A stretch of 64,000 nucleotides of DNA from Phyllobacterium phragmitis (GTDB lineage Bacteria > Pseudomonadota > Alphaproteobacteria > Rhizobiales > Rhizobiaceae), in assembly GCF_002980495.1 (NCBI RefSeq), contig NZ_PVBR01000027.1:1-64000 (forward strand). Direction: 5' to 3'. Below the pieces are notes generated by a model. That model was not told the DNA's origin. It ran no database searches and saw only the letters and a list, made by a program, of their open reading frames with translations. The translations under genes and the position numbers were made by a program. Shown here in pieces: positions 19,121-29,238 of this stretch. The stretch's first letter is position 1, and each line of letters begins with the position of its first letter.

Positions 19121-19444
19121 TCAGCAATCATCGCTCTTGGTACCGTCCGAATGGATGATGCAGACGGTCTGCGGCGAAGCCTGCAGCACACTCTTGCGCA
19201 CGGTATAGGCACGCGAATTCCGGATCGATCCCGTCGAGATCGAATCCACGCCACTCGGGAACAGCGTTTGCGACGCGACGTCATTGGAACGGTTGTTGAG
19301 AATGGGAACGAGGATCAGCGCCAGCGCGATCGCGGCGGAACCGAACAGCAGCGCGATCCGCAATGCGCCGGAACGCGCTCCCGCAATGGAATTCGGGTAA
19401 TATTCACTGTGATCCGTTTTAAAGGAATGGTCGTCAAAACCCAT
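19121..19444 (-). CDS. Hypothetical single-pass membrane protein
   Basis: I do not recognise this 107-residue protein. It has a polar N-terminus (1-27), one clear membrane helix (about 28-48, ALRIALLFGSAAIALALILV), then a polar tail of about 55 residues rich in Ser/Arg ending CIIHSDGTKSDDC. The two cysteines (94, 107) could form a disulfide if the tail is periplasmic. GGAG lies 9 bases before the ATG. Codon use matches its neighbours, so it is probably a native gene. It stands alone between mutT and the methyltransferase gene. Confidence 0.75.
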   Translation of the reverse strand: MGFDDHSFKTDHSEYYPNSIAGARSGALRIALLFGSAAIALALILVPILNNRSNDVASQTLFPSGVDSISTGSIRNSRAYTVRKSVLQASPQTVCIIHSDGTKSDDC

Positions 19445-19554
19445 ACTGGCAAACTCCGGTCCCGTCCGGCCCTGAAGATGCCGTATCCTGGTGAAAGATC
19501 GATTAACGGAAGCCGGCTTTCAGAGCGGAATTCAGTCAGAAAACCGGTGGAAAT

Positions 19555-19974
19555 TCAGAGAAGATCGATCAGGAACGGGATGAGCGGCTCGTCGGCCGGC
19601 GGCATCGGATAATCGCGCATGTCGCGCGGCCGCACCCATTTCAGCGCCTGGCCTTCCAGCGGACGCGCAATCCCTTCATAGCGCCGGCAGATATAGAGCG
19701 GCATCAGGAGATGGAAATCGTCATAGGAGTGGCTGGCGAAGGTAAGCGGCGCCAGGCAGGCGGGCTTGGTGATGATGCCGATCTCTTCCTCGAGTTCTCG
19801 GATCAGCGTCGCCTCAGGCGTCTCGCCATGCTCGACCTTGCCGCCCGGAAATTCCCAGAGCCCGGCGAGCGGCTTGCCTTCGGGGCGCTGCGCCAGAAGA
19901 ACGCGCCCATCCGCATCGACCAATGCGCAGGCTGCAACGACGAGAATGCGGCGCGCCGGCCTTTCGCTCTTCAT
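19555..19974 (-). CDS. mutT: Nudix hydrolase, MutT (8-oxo-dGTP diphosphatase)
   Basis: MutT removes 8-oxo-dGTP from the nucleotide pool and so prevents A:T to C:G transversions. The Nudix box GGKVEHGETPEATLIRELEEE is complete (about 44-64 of 139 residues). The LLAQRPEGKPLAGLWEFPGG context is that of the MutT branch. I start at the ATG at 19974, preceded by AAGGACG; the ATG at 19992 is also possible. The open frame extends much further upstream only because it overlaps the GNAT gene. The GNAT gene ends 25 bases upstream and reads the same way. Confidence 0.9.
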   Translation of the reverse strand: MKSERPARRILVVAACALVDADGRVLLAQRPEGKPLAGLWEFPGGKVEHGETPEATLIRELEEEIGIITKPACLAPLTFASHSYDDFHLLMPLYICRRYEGIARPLEGQALKWVRPRDMRDYPMPPADEPLIPFLIDLL

Positions 19975-19999
19975 GATCGCTTCGTCCTTCATGATCGGC

Positions 20000-20755
20000 T
20001 CATGATTCGGGGCTTTCCCGGTAAGCATAGCGATAGATTTCCCCAAAGCCGAAGCCTTCATAGAGCGCCCGGCCCGGTGCATTGGCCGTCTCGATCTGCA
20101 GCCAGGCGGTCTTCGCGCCATGCTTGCTCGCCCATTTGAGCGCGGAGGCGACGACGGCGCGTGCATGGCCGTTCCTGCGGCTTTTGCTCGAGGTGCCGAT
20201 GTCGAAAAGCCCGGCCATCGCGCCGTCGTGAACGCAAAGCGCCACCGAAACCGGCCGCCCGTCATCCTCGATCACGAACATGCCCTTGACCGGACGGATT
20301 CCGTTGAGCAGTTCCGAGAGCCCGGGGCGCAGCGCCGGGTCGCGTTCGTGCACCTTGAGCGAGGCATCGACGAAGCGTCCGACGTCCCGCAGGGGAATCT
20401 GGTCAATCGTCGCGGTGAAATCCATTGCGGCCAGATCGGCGGTCATCACGATGGTTTCATCGAAACGCCCCCAACCCTTGCTCGCGAGATAATCGTCGAG
20501 TTCCGGCGGAGACAGCGGAGACAGCCTGAAGACCGGACGCCGTCCATAGGCCCGGAACCGCTGCGCTGCGCGTTCGACACGCACCGGAATATCGCGGATA
20601 TCGGCCGGGTCGAGCGGATTGATCGAATTGAGCCGCTTCGACGGGTGCGCCGCGGTCATGCGGATCGCCCATGTTCCGTCATAATGCACCGACGTGGCCG
20701 GCCATGCGCGGAAGCCGACGGCCTCGATCTGCCGCACCGTTGCGAGATCCGGCAT
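20000..20755 (-). CDS. GNAT family N-acetyltransferase
   Basis: The 251-residue protein has the C-terminal half of a GNAT fold: strand, then an acetyl-CoA loop around GTSSKSRRNGHARAVV (about 195-210), then the terminal QIETANAPGRALYEGFGF typical of family members with a final Tyr/Phe. The N-terminal 120 residues look like a degenerate second GNAT domain. The ATG at 20755 is chosen over a TTG at 20761 because GGGG lies at proper spacing. It probably shares a transcript with mutT. The substrate is unknown. Confidence 0.88.
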   Translation of the reverse strand: MPDLATVRQIEAVGFRAWPATSVHYDGTWAIRMTAAHPSKRLNSINPLDPADIRDIPVRVERAAQRFRAYGRRPVFRLSPLSPPELDDYLASKGWGRFDETIVMTADLAAMDFTATIDQIPLRDVGRFVDASLKVHERDPALRPGLSELLNGIRPVKGMFVIEDDGRPVSVALCVHDGAMAGLFDIGTSSKSRRNGHARAVVASALKWASKHGAKTAWLQIETANAPGRALYEGFGFGEIYRYAYRESPES

Positions 20756-20769
20756 CAGCAAGTCCCCTT

Positions 20770-20872
20770 AGAGCAAATCCGGGAAAAGTGCGAAGCGGTT
20801 TTCCGTCCGGATTTGCGTAAAAACAAAGAATGAGAGCGGTTCCCCGTTTCCATCAAAACAGGAACCGCTCTG
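20770..20872. repeat. Two dispersed hairpin elements upstream of the GNAT gene
   Basis: The first has arms GCAAATCCGG/CCGGATTTGC (20772-20781, 20807-20816) around AAGTGCGAAGCGGTTTTCC. Relatives occur at 50186-50240 and 61083-61140. The second (20833-20872) has arms AGAGCGGTTCC/GGAACCGCTCT and shares its right arm with 34913-34941 and 48835-48863. They fill the spacer between argJ and the GNAT gene. Confidence 0.75.
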
Positions 20873-20884
20873 GCGATCCACGAC

Positions 20885-22126
20885 CTAGCTACGGTAATCG
20901 CCATTGATCGCCACATATTCTTTCGTCAGGTCGCAGGTCCAGACCGTCGCCTTGCCGCGGCCAAGCCCGATATCGACGTGGATCCTGATATCCTCGTTCT
21001 TCATATAGGCGGAGGTGTCGGCCTCGGAATAAGTCGGATCGCGCTCGCCCTGATGGGCGACGCGGATATCGCCGAACCAGATCGCCAGGAGATCGCGGTC
21101 GGCTGGTTCGCCGGCCTTGCCGACCGCCATGACGACGCGGCCCCAATTGGCGTCTTCGCCGGCAACCGCCGTCTTCACCAGGGGCGAGTTGGCGACCGAG
21201 AGCGCGATGCGCTTGGCCGATGCCGCCGATTTGGCGCCGCTCACATGCACTTCAACCATCTTGCGCGCGCCTTCGCCGTCACGCACCAACTGCAGCGCCA
21301 GCGAATGCAGGACGCGGCCGAGCGCTTTGGCAAAATCGGCAAGCCGCTTGTCGCCGAGCTCGGTGACGGCGGGCGCGCCACGTGTCGCCGCTCTTCCCGT
21401 CGAAAACAGCATCAGCGTGTCGGAGGTCGAGGTATCGCTGTCGACCGTCACGCAATTGAAGCTTCCGCCAACCGCTTTGTTGAGAAGCGCCTGCAGGACC
21501 GGGGCCGCGATCGGTGCGTCGGTCACCACGAAAGACAGCATCGTCGCCATATCGGGTGCGATCATTCCCGCCCCCTTGGCGATGCCGTTGATCGTCACCG
21601 GCACACCGCCGAAAAGCACGGTCTCGGTCGCCACCTTCGGATAGGTATCGGTGGTCATGATCGCCTTTGCGGCATCGAGCCAGCGATCGGCTCCAGCGTC
21701 CTTCGCCATACCGCCGAGGAGATGGGAAAATTTGCCTGCATCGAGCGGTTCGCCGATCACGCCCGTCGATGCCAGGAAGATCTCGCCGGATGTGCAGCCG
21801 ACCGCAGCCGATGCGGCAGCGGCGGTCGCAGCCGTCGATTCGCGCCCCTTCTTGCCGGTGAAGGCATTGGCGTTTCCCGAATTGACCACCACGGCGCGCG
21901 CCTTGCCGGCGGCAAGATTCCGCCGGCAGAAATCAACCGGCGCCGAGGGACATTTCGAGCGGGTGAACACGCCGGCCGCTTCCGCTTCGCTGTCGAACAC
22001 GAGGAGCAGCACATCCGTGCGCCCCTTATATTTGATGCCCGCCTCGGCGGTGGCGATGCGCACGCCCTCTATGGCGGGCATCGCCGGATAGTGTTTTGGA
22101 GCAAGAGGAGAAACGGACGCCGACAT
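20885..22126 (-). CDS. argJ: Bifunctional ornithine acetyltransferase/N-acetylglutamate synthase
   Basis: ArgJ moves the acetyl group from N-acetylornithine back to glutamate and so recycles acetyl in arginine synthesis; many members also make N-acetylglutamate from acetyl-CoA. The 413-residue precursor cleaves itself at the conserved [14 protein letters not shown] site, before Thr of ATML (about residue 195), to give alpha and beta chains. The site is intact. The start at 22126 is typical. argH of the same pathway lies far away at 58017. Whether this copy is bifunctional cannot be told by eye. Confidence 0.97.
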   Translation of the reverse strand: MSASVSPLAPKHYPAMPAIEGVRIATAEAGIKYKGRTDVLLLVFDSEAEAAGVFTRSKCPSAPVDFCRRNLAAGKARAVVVNSGNANAFTGKKGRESTAATAAAASAAVGCTSGEIFLASTGVIGEPLDAGKFSHLLGGMAKDAGADRWLDAAKAIMTTDTYPKVATETVLFGGVPVTINGIAKGAGMIAPDMATMLSFVVTDAPIAAPVLQALLNKAVGGSFNCVTVDSDTSTSDTLMLFSTGRAATRGAPAVTELGDKRLADFAKALGRVLHSLALQLVRDGEGARKMVEVHVSGAKSAASAKRIALSVANSPLVKTAVAGEDANWGRVVMAVGKAGEPADRDLLAIWFGDIRVAHQGERDPTYSEADTSAYMKNEDIRIHVDIGLGRGKATVWTCDLTKEYVAINGDYRS

Positions 22127-22136
22127 GAATGCCTCT

Positions 22137-22220
22137 AGAAGCTGTCAGAACTAACTTGAAACAACTCCCTCTCAGACCGTCATTCTCGGGCTTGTCCCGA
22201 GAATGACGGTAAGACAAGAA
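22137..22220. repeat. Short copy of the palindromic element between the isomerase and argJ
   Basis: The left flank (CTGTCAGAACTAACTTGAAAC) matches the copy at 10573-10765, but only one arm remains. That arm is itself a perfect 15-bp stem with a 5-base loop (22176-22210). It lies just upstream of the argJ start, in the transcript if the two genes are co-transcribed. Confidence 0.8.
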
Positions 22221-22251
22221 GCATATCGAAAGGATGAAATGCCCAAGCGGC

Positions 22252-23172
22252 TTACTGCTTCGGCGCTTCCCCGGCAGGGGCTGCCTCTCCTTCGCCATTT
22301 GCCTGCTTCATCGCCTTTTCGGTCGCCGGATCGGCATAGGTCACCTTGAGACCATCCCGCAGCTTCTTCACCAGGTCGACATAGCGCTCGCGCATGATGA
22401 CCGAACGCACCTGATCCTTGACCTGATCGAATGCCGGAGGCTGCTGGGTGCGCTTGTCCTCGAGCTTGATCACATGGAAGCCGAACTGCGTCTTCACCGG
22501 CTCCTTGGTATAGGAACCCGGCTCCAGCGCGAAAGCGGCCTTTTCGAACTCGGGCACCATCTGGCCCTGGCCGAAATAGCCGAGATCGCCGCCCTGCGCG
22601 GCGGAGCCGTCGGTCGAGCTTTCCTTGGCCAGATCCTCGAATTTCGCGCCGCCGTCGAGTTTCTTGATGATGGCCTCGGCTTCTTCCTTGGTCTTCACCA
22701 GGATATGACGGGCGCGGATCTCGTTTTTCGGCGGCGTCGCGGCGATCTCCTTGTCGTAGCGGGCGTGAACATCCGCATCGGTGATCTTGTCGACGATCTC
22801 TTTCTTGAAATATTCATTGTGCAGGGCACGGTCGTTGAGGAAAGCCATGCGCTGCTTGAACGCGTCCGTCTGGTCGAGCTTCTCGGCTTTGCCCTGGGTG
22901 GCGAGCGCCTTGATGTCGATGAGCGCGGCAAGTGCGGCAAGCCGGCGCTGTTCGTCGGGCAGGCGCGAGAACTGCGGATCGAGATCGTTCGATGCCTGGT
23001 CCACCTCTCCCTGCGTGATGGTTTCGCCATTGACGGTCGCCAGAACCTTGGCAGGATCGTTGGCGGCGTCGGCGGCGCCTGCCGCCTTGTCCTGGGCGGA
23101 TGCGCCATATGTCGCGGTCGCGATCAGAACGGTTGCAGCGAAAGCGGAAAGGGCTTTACGATAATGGGTCAT
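22252..23172 (-). CDS. Periplasmic parvulin-type peptidyl-prolyl isomerase
   Basis: This is an exported PpiC/SurA-type foldase of 306 residues. It has a signal peptide (1-27, ending ASAQD) and an N-terminal helical chaperone region (about 35-140). One parvulin domain (about 150-245) carries the signature RARHILVKTKEEAEAI and the GGDLGYFGQGQMVPEFEKAAF core. It probably helps fold outer-membrane and secreted proteins. The gene diverges from secA, whose product exports such clients. AAGGAG sits 6 bases before the ATG. A 68-codon ORF ends just 4 bases upstream of this start. Confidence 0.93.
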   Translation of the reverse strand: MTHYRKALSAFAATVLIATATYGASAQDKAAGAADAANDPAKVLATVNGETITQGEVDQASNDLDPQFSRLPDEQRRLAALAALIDIKALATQGKAEKLDQTDAFKQRMAFLNDRALHNEYFKKEIVDKITDADVHARYDKEIAATPPKNEIRARHILVKTKEEAEAIIKKLDGGAKFEDLAKESSTDGSAAQGGDLGYFGQGQMVPEFEKAAFALEPGSYTKEPVKTQFGFHVIKLEDKRTQQPPAFDQVKDQVRSVIMRERYVDLVKKLRDGLKVTYADPATEKAMKQANGEGEAAPAGEAPKQ

Positions 23173-23176
23173 AGGG

Positions 23177-23383
23177 TCACTCCTTCGAAGGCCTTACGGC
23201 CCCATGAATGCGGCGGAATTTTGCCTGGAACGTTTCCGTTACGGCGGTTCGACCGAAAAGGAAACGTCCCATCGTTGGATAGAGAGAGCGCATTTTCCCT
23301 TGATCGGACGGTTCGTCCGGCCCGGAATGCGCCGAGGGAACAAAGCGCGGAGAGGTTTCCGCCCGATGCTTCAACGTTGACAT
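23177..23383 (-). CDS. Possible small protein or upstream ORF before the isomerase gene
   Basis: This 68-codon frame has an unusually strong ribosome-binding site (GAGGGGGG, 7 bases before the ATG at 23383). It ends so close to the isomerase gene that its last codons contain that gene's AAGGAG. The peptide is basic, with no signal peptide, membrane segment or domain that I recognise. It may be a small protein, a coupled regulatory upstream ORF or chance. Conservation in related genomes would decide. Confidence 0.35.
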   Translation of the reverse strand: MSTLKHRAETSPRFVPSAHSGPDEPSDQGKMRSLYPTMGRFLFGRTAVTETFQAKFRRIHGAVRPSKE

Positions 23384-23555
23384 CGCTCGACCCCCCTCTT
23401 ATCTGTCCATCGGCTTTGCGTCCAGAGAGATTGCCGGAAGACGTGCGCCCGGATGAGTGGTCAGGCCAGCACTTTTCTTGCAAATGTTTCGATGAGAGTG
23501 AATAAAGCCTTCGACAATGCCGGATACCGGCTGAACGGATGAGAAAGGACCAGTG

Positions 23556-26282
23556 ATGGTCAGCTTCGGCGGTCTAGCCCGCAAGATTTTCGGTTCTTCC
23601 AATGACCGTCGCGTCAAAGGCCTGCGTCCGCGCGCCGATGAGATCACCGCGCTCGAAAAGGACTATGAGGCCCTGACCGACGACGAGCTCAAGGCCAAGA
23701 CGGCGGAATTCCGCGCAGCACTCGAAAATGGCCGAAAGCTCGACGATCTCCTGCCGCAGGCCTTCGCCACCGCGCGTGAGGCCGCCAAGCGCGTTCTGGA
23801 GATGCGCCCCTTCGACGTGCAGCTCATCGGCGGCATGGTGCTGCATAATCGCGGCATCGCCGAAATGCGCACCGGCGAAGGCAAGACGCTGATGGCGACC
23901 CTGCCCGTCTATCTCAACGCGCTCGAGGGCAAAGGCGTCCACGTCATTACCGTCAACGACTACCTGGCGAGCCGCGACGCGGAATGGATGGGCCGTCTCT
24001 ACAATTTCCTCGGGCTTACCGTCGGCGTCATCGTCCACGGCCTCGACGACGATCAGCGTCGCGAAGCCTATGCCTGCGACATCACCTACGGCACGAACAA
24101 CGAATTCGGCTTCGATTATCTGCGCGACAATATGAAGTATGAGCGCGCCCAGATGTGCCAGCGCGGCCACAATTATGCGATCGTCGACGAGGTCGATTCG
24201 ATCCTGATCGACGAGGCCCGCACGCCACTCATCATTTCCGGCCCGCTCGAGGACCGTTCCGATTTCTACAACCTCATCGACACCTTCATTCCGCGGCTCG
24301 AACCTGCGGATTATGAAATCGACGAGAAGCAGAAGACGGCGACCTTCACCGAAGAAGGCACCGAGAAGCTCGAAAACCTGCTTCAGGAAGCCGGCCACCT
24401 CAAAGGTGAAGGGCTTTACGATATCGAGAACGTCGCCATCGTCCACCATGTCAACAATGCGCTGCGCGCCCATACCCTGTTCCAGCGCGACAAGGATTAT
24501 ATCGTCCGCAACGACGAGATCGTCATCATCGACGAATTCACCGGCCGCATGATGCCGGGCCGGCGCTATTCCGAGGGATTGCATCAGGCGCTGGAAGCCA
24601 AGGAACACGTCACCATCCAGCCGGAAAACCAGACGCTGGCCTCGATCACCTTCCAGAACTATTTCCGCATGTACAACAAGCTTTCCGGCATGACCGGCAC
24701 GGCCAACACCGAAGCGGAAGAGTTCGGCAACATCTACGGCCTGGAAGTGACCGAGATCCCGACCAACCTTCCCGTCCGCCGTATCGATGAGGACGACGAG
24801 GTCTATCGGACTGTCGAGGAGAAGTACAAGGCCATCGTCAGGGACATCCGCGAGGCGAGTGCCAAGAACCAGCCCATACTGGTCGGAACCACTTCCATCG
24901 AGAAGTCGGAACATCTGGCCGAACGGCTGCGCCAGGATGGGATCGAGAACTTCCAGGTGCTCAACGCCCGCTACCACGAGCAGGAAGCTTTCATCATCGC
25001 CCAGGCCGGTGTTCCCGGCGCCATCACCATCGCCACCAACATGGCGGGCCGCGGCACCGACATCCAGCTCGGCGGCAATGTCGAGATGCGCGTTCGCCAG
25101 GAACTGGCCGATATGCCGGAAGGCCCTGAGCGCGATGTCAAGATAGAGGCGATCAAGGCCGATATCGCCAGGCTGAAAGAGCTGGCGCTTGCCGGAGGCG
25201 GACTTTACGTCCTGGCGACGGAACGCCACGAAAGCCGCCGCATCGACAATCAGCTGCGCGGCCGTTCGGGCCGCCAGGGTGACCCCGGCCGCTCGAAATT
25301 CTTCCTGTCTCTGCAGGACGATCTCATGCGCATCTTCGGCTCCGACCGTATGGACGGCATGCTGCAGAAGCTCGGCCTCAAGGAGGGCGAGGCCATCGTC
25401 CACCCCTGGATCAACAAGGCGCTGGAAAAGGCCCAGAAGAAGGTCGAGGCGCGCAACTTCGAAATCCGCAAGAACCTGCTCAAATATGACGATGTGATGA
25501 ACGATCAGCGCAAGGTGATCTTCGAGCAGCGTCTGGAGCTGATGGATGGCGAGAGCCTCAGCGAAACCGTCGCGGAGATGCGCCAGGAAGTGGTCGAGGA
25601 TCTGGTTCGCACCCATATTCCGGAAAATGCCTATGCGGAAAAGTGGGATATCGACGGGCTCAAGGAAGCCGTCCGCACCCAGCTCAATCTCGACCTGCCG
25701 GTCCATGAATGGGCCCAGGAGGAAGGCATCGCCGAGGAAGAGATCCTTACCCGGCTGAGCGAGGCCACGGAAAAGGCGGCCGCCGAGCGTGCGGAACGCT
25801 TCGGTCCGCAGGTCATGGCCTATGTCGAGAAATCCGTCATCCTGCAGACCGTCGATCATCTGTGGCGCGAGCATCTGGTCAATCTCGACCATCTGCGCTC
25901 CGTCGTCGGTTTCCGCGGCTATGCCCAGCGCGACCCGCTGAACGAATACAAGACCGAAGCTTTCGAGCTCTTCCAGAGCATGCTCGGCAATCTCAGGCAG
26001 GCCGTCACCGCACAGCTCATGCGTGTCGAGATCGTGCGTGAGGCCGCAGAGGCGCCGGAGCCGAGCCCTCCGCCGATGTTCGGCCAACATATCGACGGCA
26101 CCACCGGCGAAAACGACTTCAGCGATGGCGAACTGCTGGTGCGGCACGAAGATGCGCGTACCGTCGATCCGGCGGAACGCAACCCGACCGATCCCTCCAC
26201 CTGGGGCAAGGTCGGGCGTAACGAGCCCTGCCCCTGCGGATCGGGCAAGAAATACAAGCATTGTCACGGCACGTTCGCCTGA
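23556..26282 (+). CDS. secA: Preprotein translocase ATPase SecA
   Basis: SecA is the motor that drives unfolded preproteins through SecYEG. The 908 residues carry the full architecture: NBD1 with Walker A (GEGKT, about 107), DEVDS (Walker B), the preprotein cross-linking domain, NBD2, helical scaffold and wing domains. The C-terminal zinc-binding tail [14 protein letters not shown] binds SecB. The ATG at 23556 is preferred over a GTG three bases upstream because AAAGGA has better spacing. It is divergent from the parvulin gene and followed by a terminator. Confidence 0.98.
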   Translation: MVSFGGLARKIFGSSNDRRVKGLRPRADEITALEKDYEALTDDELKAKTAEFRAALENGRKLDDLLPQAFATAREAAKRVLEMRPFDVQLIGGMVLHNRGIAEMRTGEGKTLMATLPVYLNALEGKGVHVITVNDYLASRDAEWMGRLYNFLGLTVGVIVHGLDDDQRREAYACDITYGTNNEFGFDYLRDNMKYERAQMCQRGHNYAIVDEVDSILIDEARTPLIISGPLEDRSDFYNLIDTFIPRLEPADYEIDEKQKTATFTEEGTEKLENLLQEAGHLKGEGLYDIENVAIVHHVNNALRAHTLFQRDKDYIVRNDEIVIIDEFTGRMMPGRRYSEGLHQALEAKEHVTIQPENQTLASITFQNYFRMYNKLSGMTGTANTEAEEFGNIYGLEVTEIPTNLPVRRIDEDDEVYRTVEEKYKAIVRDIREASAKNQPILVGTTSIEKSEHLAERLRQDGIENFQVLNARYHEQEAFIIAQAGVPGAITIATNMAGRGTDIQLGGNVEMRVRQELADMPEGPERDVKIEAIKADIARLKELALAGGGLYVLATERHESRRIDNQLRGRSGRQGDPGRSKFFLSLQDDLMRIFGSDRMDGMLQKLGLKEGEAIVHPWINKALEKAQKKVEARNFEIRKNLLKYDDVMNDQRKVIFEQRLELMDGESLSETVAEMRQEVVEDLVRTHIPENAYAEKWDIDGLKEAVRTQLNLDLPVHEWAQEEGIAEEEILTRLSEATEKAAAERAERFGPQVMAYVEKSVILQTVDHLWREHLVNLDHLRSVVGFRGYAQRDPLNEYKTEAFELFQSMLGNLRQAVTAQLMRVEIVREAAEAPEPSPPPMFGQHIDGTTGENDFSDGELLVRHEDARTVDPAERNPTDPSTWGKVGRNEPCPCGSGKKYKHCHGTFA

Positions 26283-26302
26283 CACGCCCGTTCGACGCAA
26301 TG

Positions 26303-26330
26303 AAAAGCCGCGTATGATGGGCGGCTTTTT
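26303..26330 (+). terminator. Rho-independent terminator after secA
   Basis: An 8-bp stem (AAAGCCGC, 26304-26311, with GCGGCTTT, 26321-26328) is followed by TT and lies 21 bases past the secA stop. Confidence 0.85.
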
Positions 26331-26465
26331 GCCATGGTTGCCCTGTATATAGCCGCCCTATGATCACCTTATCGTCGCGGCGTCAAACGGGCGGAAACCT
26401 GGCGAACCGTTTTTAAAGATTCTTGCCCTAGCCTGTGTCGGTTCGACTGGCGGAGAACTATTCCT

Positions 26466-27887
26466 TTGCGTTTTTCTGCGGCTACAGCAGCAGACCGGCT
26501 CCTGCCGGAAAGATTCTCGTTGCGCCTCCGTCCGCTGACGGAGCGCGTCGATATGCTGTTGGCTGCCTCCAACCCGCAGGCGGCCGCCCAGCGCTCCTCG
26601 CTGACGGCCTTTTCCGTGCGCATCGTCAGCGCGGCGATCGCGCTTGCCGCGCAGATCATCCTGGCCCGCTGGATGGGCGAATTCGAATACGGCATCTTCG
26701 TCTTGGTCTGGCTCACCGCCATCATCATCGGCAATCTGTCCTGCCTCGGCTTTCACACCACCATCATCCGCTACGTACCCGAATATTTCGAGCGCAACCT
26801 GGTCGATGAGGTCCGCGGCATCCTGTGGACCGGTCGGGTCTTCGGCATCGCAGCCTCGACCCTGGTGGCGCTCGCCGGCGCTCTCGGTGTTTTTCTCCTG
26901 CGCGACCACATGGAGAACTATTATGTCGTGCCGTTCTATCTCGGGCTGGTCTGCGTGCCGATGATCGCGCTCGGCGACATGCTGGACGGCACGGCGCGGT
27001 CGCGCTCATGGGTGCTGACGGCGCTGACGCCGACCTATATCGCAAGGCCCCTCCTCTCCCTCCTGTTCATGGTGGCAGCGGTCCTGATCGGCTTCGCGCC
27101 GACGGCGGTGACCGCACTCCTCGCCGCGATCCTGGCAACCTATGTGACGACGGTCTGCCAGCTCACCATCGTCAGCGGCAGCCTTGCCAGGATCATCCCG
27201 GCCGGCGCGCGCAGCCTGCATCTGCGCGAGTGGTTCGTCGTCTCCGTGCCCATCTTCCTGGTCGAAGGCTTCTTCTTCCTGCTCATCAATGTCGACGTGC
27301 TGATGGTCGGCCATTTCATGGACCCCGGCCATGTCGCGGTCTATTTCGCCACCGTCAAGATCCTGGCGCTGGCGCATTTCGTCTATTTCGCCGTGAAGGC
27401 CGGCGTCGCCCAGCGCTATTCGCAGCTGCTGCATGGCGGCGACCATGATCGTTTCGCCCGGTTCGTCCGGGATTCGGTCAAATGGACCTTCTGGCCGACA
27501 CTCGTCATCGGCGTCGTCCTGCTCCTCCTCGGCAAACCGCTCCTGTGGCTGTTCGGCCCCTCCTTCGCTGAGGGCTATCCGCTGCTCTTCGTGCTGATCA
27601 TCGGCGTCATCGCGCGCGCCAGCGTCGGGCCGACCGAAAGCCTGCTCAACATGTCGGGCAATCAGAATATCTGCGCAGCACTTTATGCCGTCGCGCTCTG
27701 CATCAACGTCGCGCTCAATATTCTGCTCATTCCGCGTTTCGGCCTGTTCGGCGCGGCGATCGCAACGGCGGTCGCCATGGCATTCGAGGCCTCGTCCCTT
27801 TCCCTGACGGTGTATCGCCGCCTCGGCGTTCCCATGTTCATCTTCGCCCCCGCGGCGAAAATCTCCCGACCGGAGGAACAATTCTGA
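26466..27887 (+). CDS. Oligosaccharide flippase family membrane protein
   Basis: This is a polytopic inner-membrane protein of 473 residues with about 12-14 helices. The pattern fits the MOP/flippase (Wzx-like) superfamily that moves lipid-linked sugars across the membrane. Helices run from about residue 47 (SVRIVSAAIALAAQIILA) to about 450. The chosen start is a TTG at 26466 with GGAG ten bases upstream; the first ATG in frame is at 26553, which would remove a basic N-terminal tail. Its stop shares one base with the next start (TGATG), so it is coupled to the acetyltransferase gene. No glycosyltransferase is near, so the sugar substrate is unknown. Confidence 0.88.
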   Translation: MRFSAATAADRLLPERFSLRLRPLTERVDMLLAASNPQAAAQRSSLTAFSVRIVSAAIALAAQIILARWMGEFEYGIFVLVWLTAIIIGNLSCLGFHTTIIRYVPEYFERNLVDEVRGILWTGRVFGIAASTLVALAGALGVFLLRDHMENYYVVPFYLGLVCVPMIALGDMLDGTARSRSWVLTALTPTYIARPLLSLLFMVAAVLIGFAPTAVTALLAAILATYVTTVCQLTIVSGSLARIIPAGARSLHLREWFVVSVPIFLVEGFFFLLINVDVLMVGHFMDPGHVAVYFATVKILALAHFVYFAVKAGVAQRYSQLLHGGDHDRFARFVRDSVKWTFWPTLVIGVVLLLLGKPLLWLFGPSFAEGYPLLFVLIIGVIARASVGPTESLLNMSGNQNICAALYAVALCINVALNILLIPRFGLFGAAIATAVAMAFEASSLSLTVYRRLGVPMFIFAPAAKISRPEEQF

Positions 27888-29173
27888 TGGTAGCCATTCC
27901 CATTCTCGAAGAAGCAGCGGGAGGATCCACCGCACGTCTCGTCTCCGAACTCGCCGAGACCGATGCAATGGGCGATGTCGCCAAGAAGCTGGAGGAAAGC
28001 CTCGGGCCGCGCGACATCCCCCGCAAACTCTCGATCTATGGCGCATCGGCCGGCTTCGAGCTTCTCGAAGAGCTCGAATATCTCACCTACCGCACGATCG
28101 AGCCCAACATCTTCTTCAATCCGAGCTTCCTCGCACCGGCCATGCCGCGCCTTGATGACCGCCAGGTGCGGTTCATGGTCATGCGCGACGAAAACGAGGT
28201 GAGAAGCCGTCTGCGCTTCCTGATGCCCTATACGATCGAGCGCCCCGGCATCACCGTTTCGGCACCGATCATCCGCGCCTGGGCCACGCCTTTCGGCCCG
28301 CAAGGCACGCCGCTGATCGACCGCGACGATCCGGTCAGCGTCCTGGAGGATTTGTTCGACATCCTTTCGCGCAAGCATCTCAAGATGCCCGAAGTGCTGG
28401 TCCTGCCCGATATGCGCGCCAACGGCCCGGTCGCGCAGCTCATCCGCAGCATCGCCATCGGCCGCAACCTGCCGCTCGCATCCATCGAGCGCGCGCAGCG
28501 TCCCTTCCTGGAAAGTCAGATGGAGGGCGACAATTACCTGCAGAACGCCGTCGGCTCGCATCATCGCCGCGACTACAAGCGGCTGTGGAGAAAGCTCGCC
28601 GGCCAGGGAACCCTCACCTACAGCGTCGCCCGCAGCCCTGACGAGATCCGCCAGCGTTTCGAGGATTTCCTCGCGCTCGAAGCCAAGGGCTGGAAGGGCA
28701 AGCGCGGCAGCGCCATGGCCGTCGACCGCTACCGCGCCGCCTTTGCCCGCGAGGCCGTCAACCGTCTGGCCGAGCGCGACCTCGCCCGCATCCATACGCT
28801 CGAATTCGAAGGCAAGGTCATCGCCATCCTCATCGTCTTCATCGAATCGGGCGAGGCCTGGACATGGAAAACCGCCTATGACGAGAGCCTGCGCGCCTAT
28901 TCACCCGGCACATTGCTGATGATCGAGGTGCTGAAGAACCATCTGGACGATCCCAATATCGCCCGCACCGATTCCTGCGCCGTCCCCGATCACCCCGTCA
29001 TGTCGCGTCTCTTCCACGAGCGTGAACCCATCGAGACGCTGGTGATCGGCCTCCATCCCGGAGCTAATCGCGCAGCGCAGCAGGCCGCATCGCAGATCCA
29101 TCTCTACCGGCGCACGCTCGACCTCGCCCGCATCGTCCGCAACCGCATCCGGAATCTTACGGGGAGGCATTAG
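27887..29173 (+). CDS. CelD/BcsL-like GNAT acetyltransferase
   Basis: The 428-residue cytoplasmic protein contains a GNAT-type acyltransferase domain (about 190-370) of the CelD/BcsL branch, often found with exopolysaccharide genes. The domain shows RRDYKRLWRKLA, the LEAKGWKGKRGSAM motif and the C-terminal AYSPGTLLMIEVLK acetyl-CoA region. The N-terminal 50 residues are polar and poorly conserved. It is translationally coupled to the flippase. The likely job is acylation of a surface sugar that the flippase exports; this is inference from the pairing. Confidence 0.85.
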   Translation: MVAIPILEEAAGGSTARLVSELAETDAMGDVAKKLEESLGPRDIPRKLSIYGASAGFELLEELEYLTYRTIEPNIFFNPSFLAPAMPRLDDRQVRFMVMRDENEVRSRLRFLMPYTIERPGITVSAPIIRAWATPFGPQGTPLIDRDDPVSVLEDLFDILSRKHLKMPEVLVLPDMRANGPVAQLIRSIAIGRNLPLASIERAQRPFLESQMEGDNYLQNAVGSHHRRDYKRLWRKLAGQGTLTYSVARSPDEIRQRFEDFLALEAKGWKGKRGSAMAVDRYRAAFAREAVNRLAERDLARIHTLEFEGKVIAILIVFIESGEAWTWKTAYDESLRAYSPGTLLMIEVLKNHLDDPNIARTDSCAVPDHPVMSRLFHEREPIETLVIGLHPGANRAAQQAASQIHLYRRTLDLARIVRNRIRNLTGRH

Positions 29174-29238
29174 CTCCGCAGGCTGGCGCCTTCTGCGTCT
29201 CGTTGCACCTCTTGAAATACTAATGACCACGGAGAGGC

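Noticed and set aside
23574-26300. 908-codon open frame antisense to secA
   Set aside because: It is a shadow of high-GC codon bias; the plus strand encodes complete SecA with all motifs.
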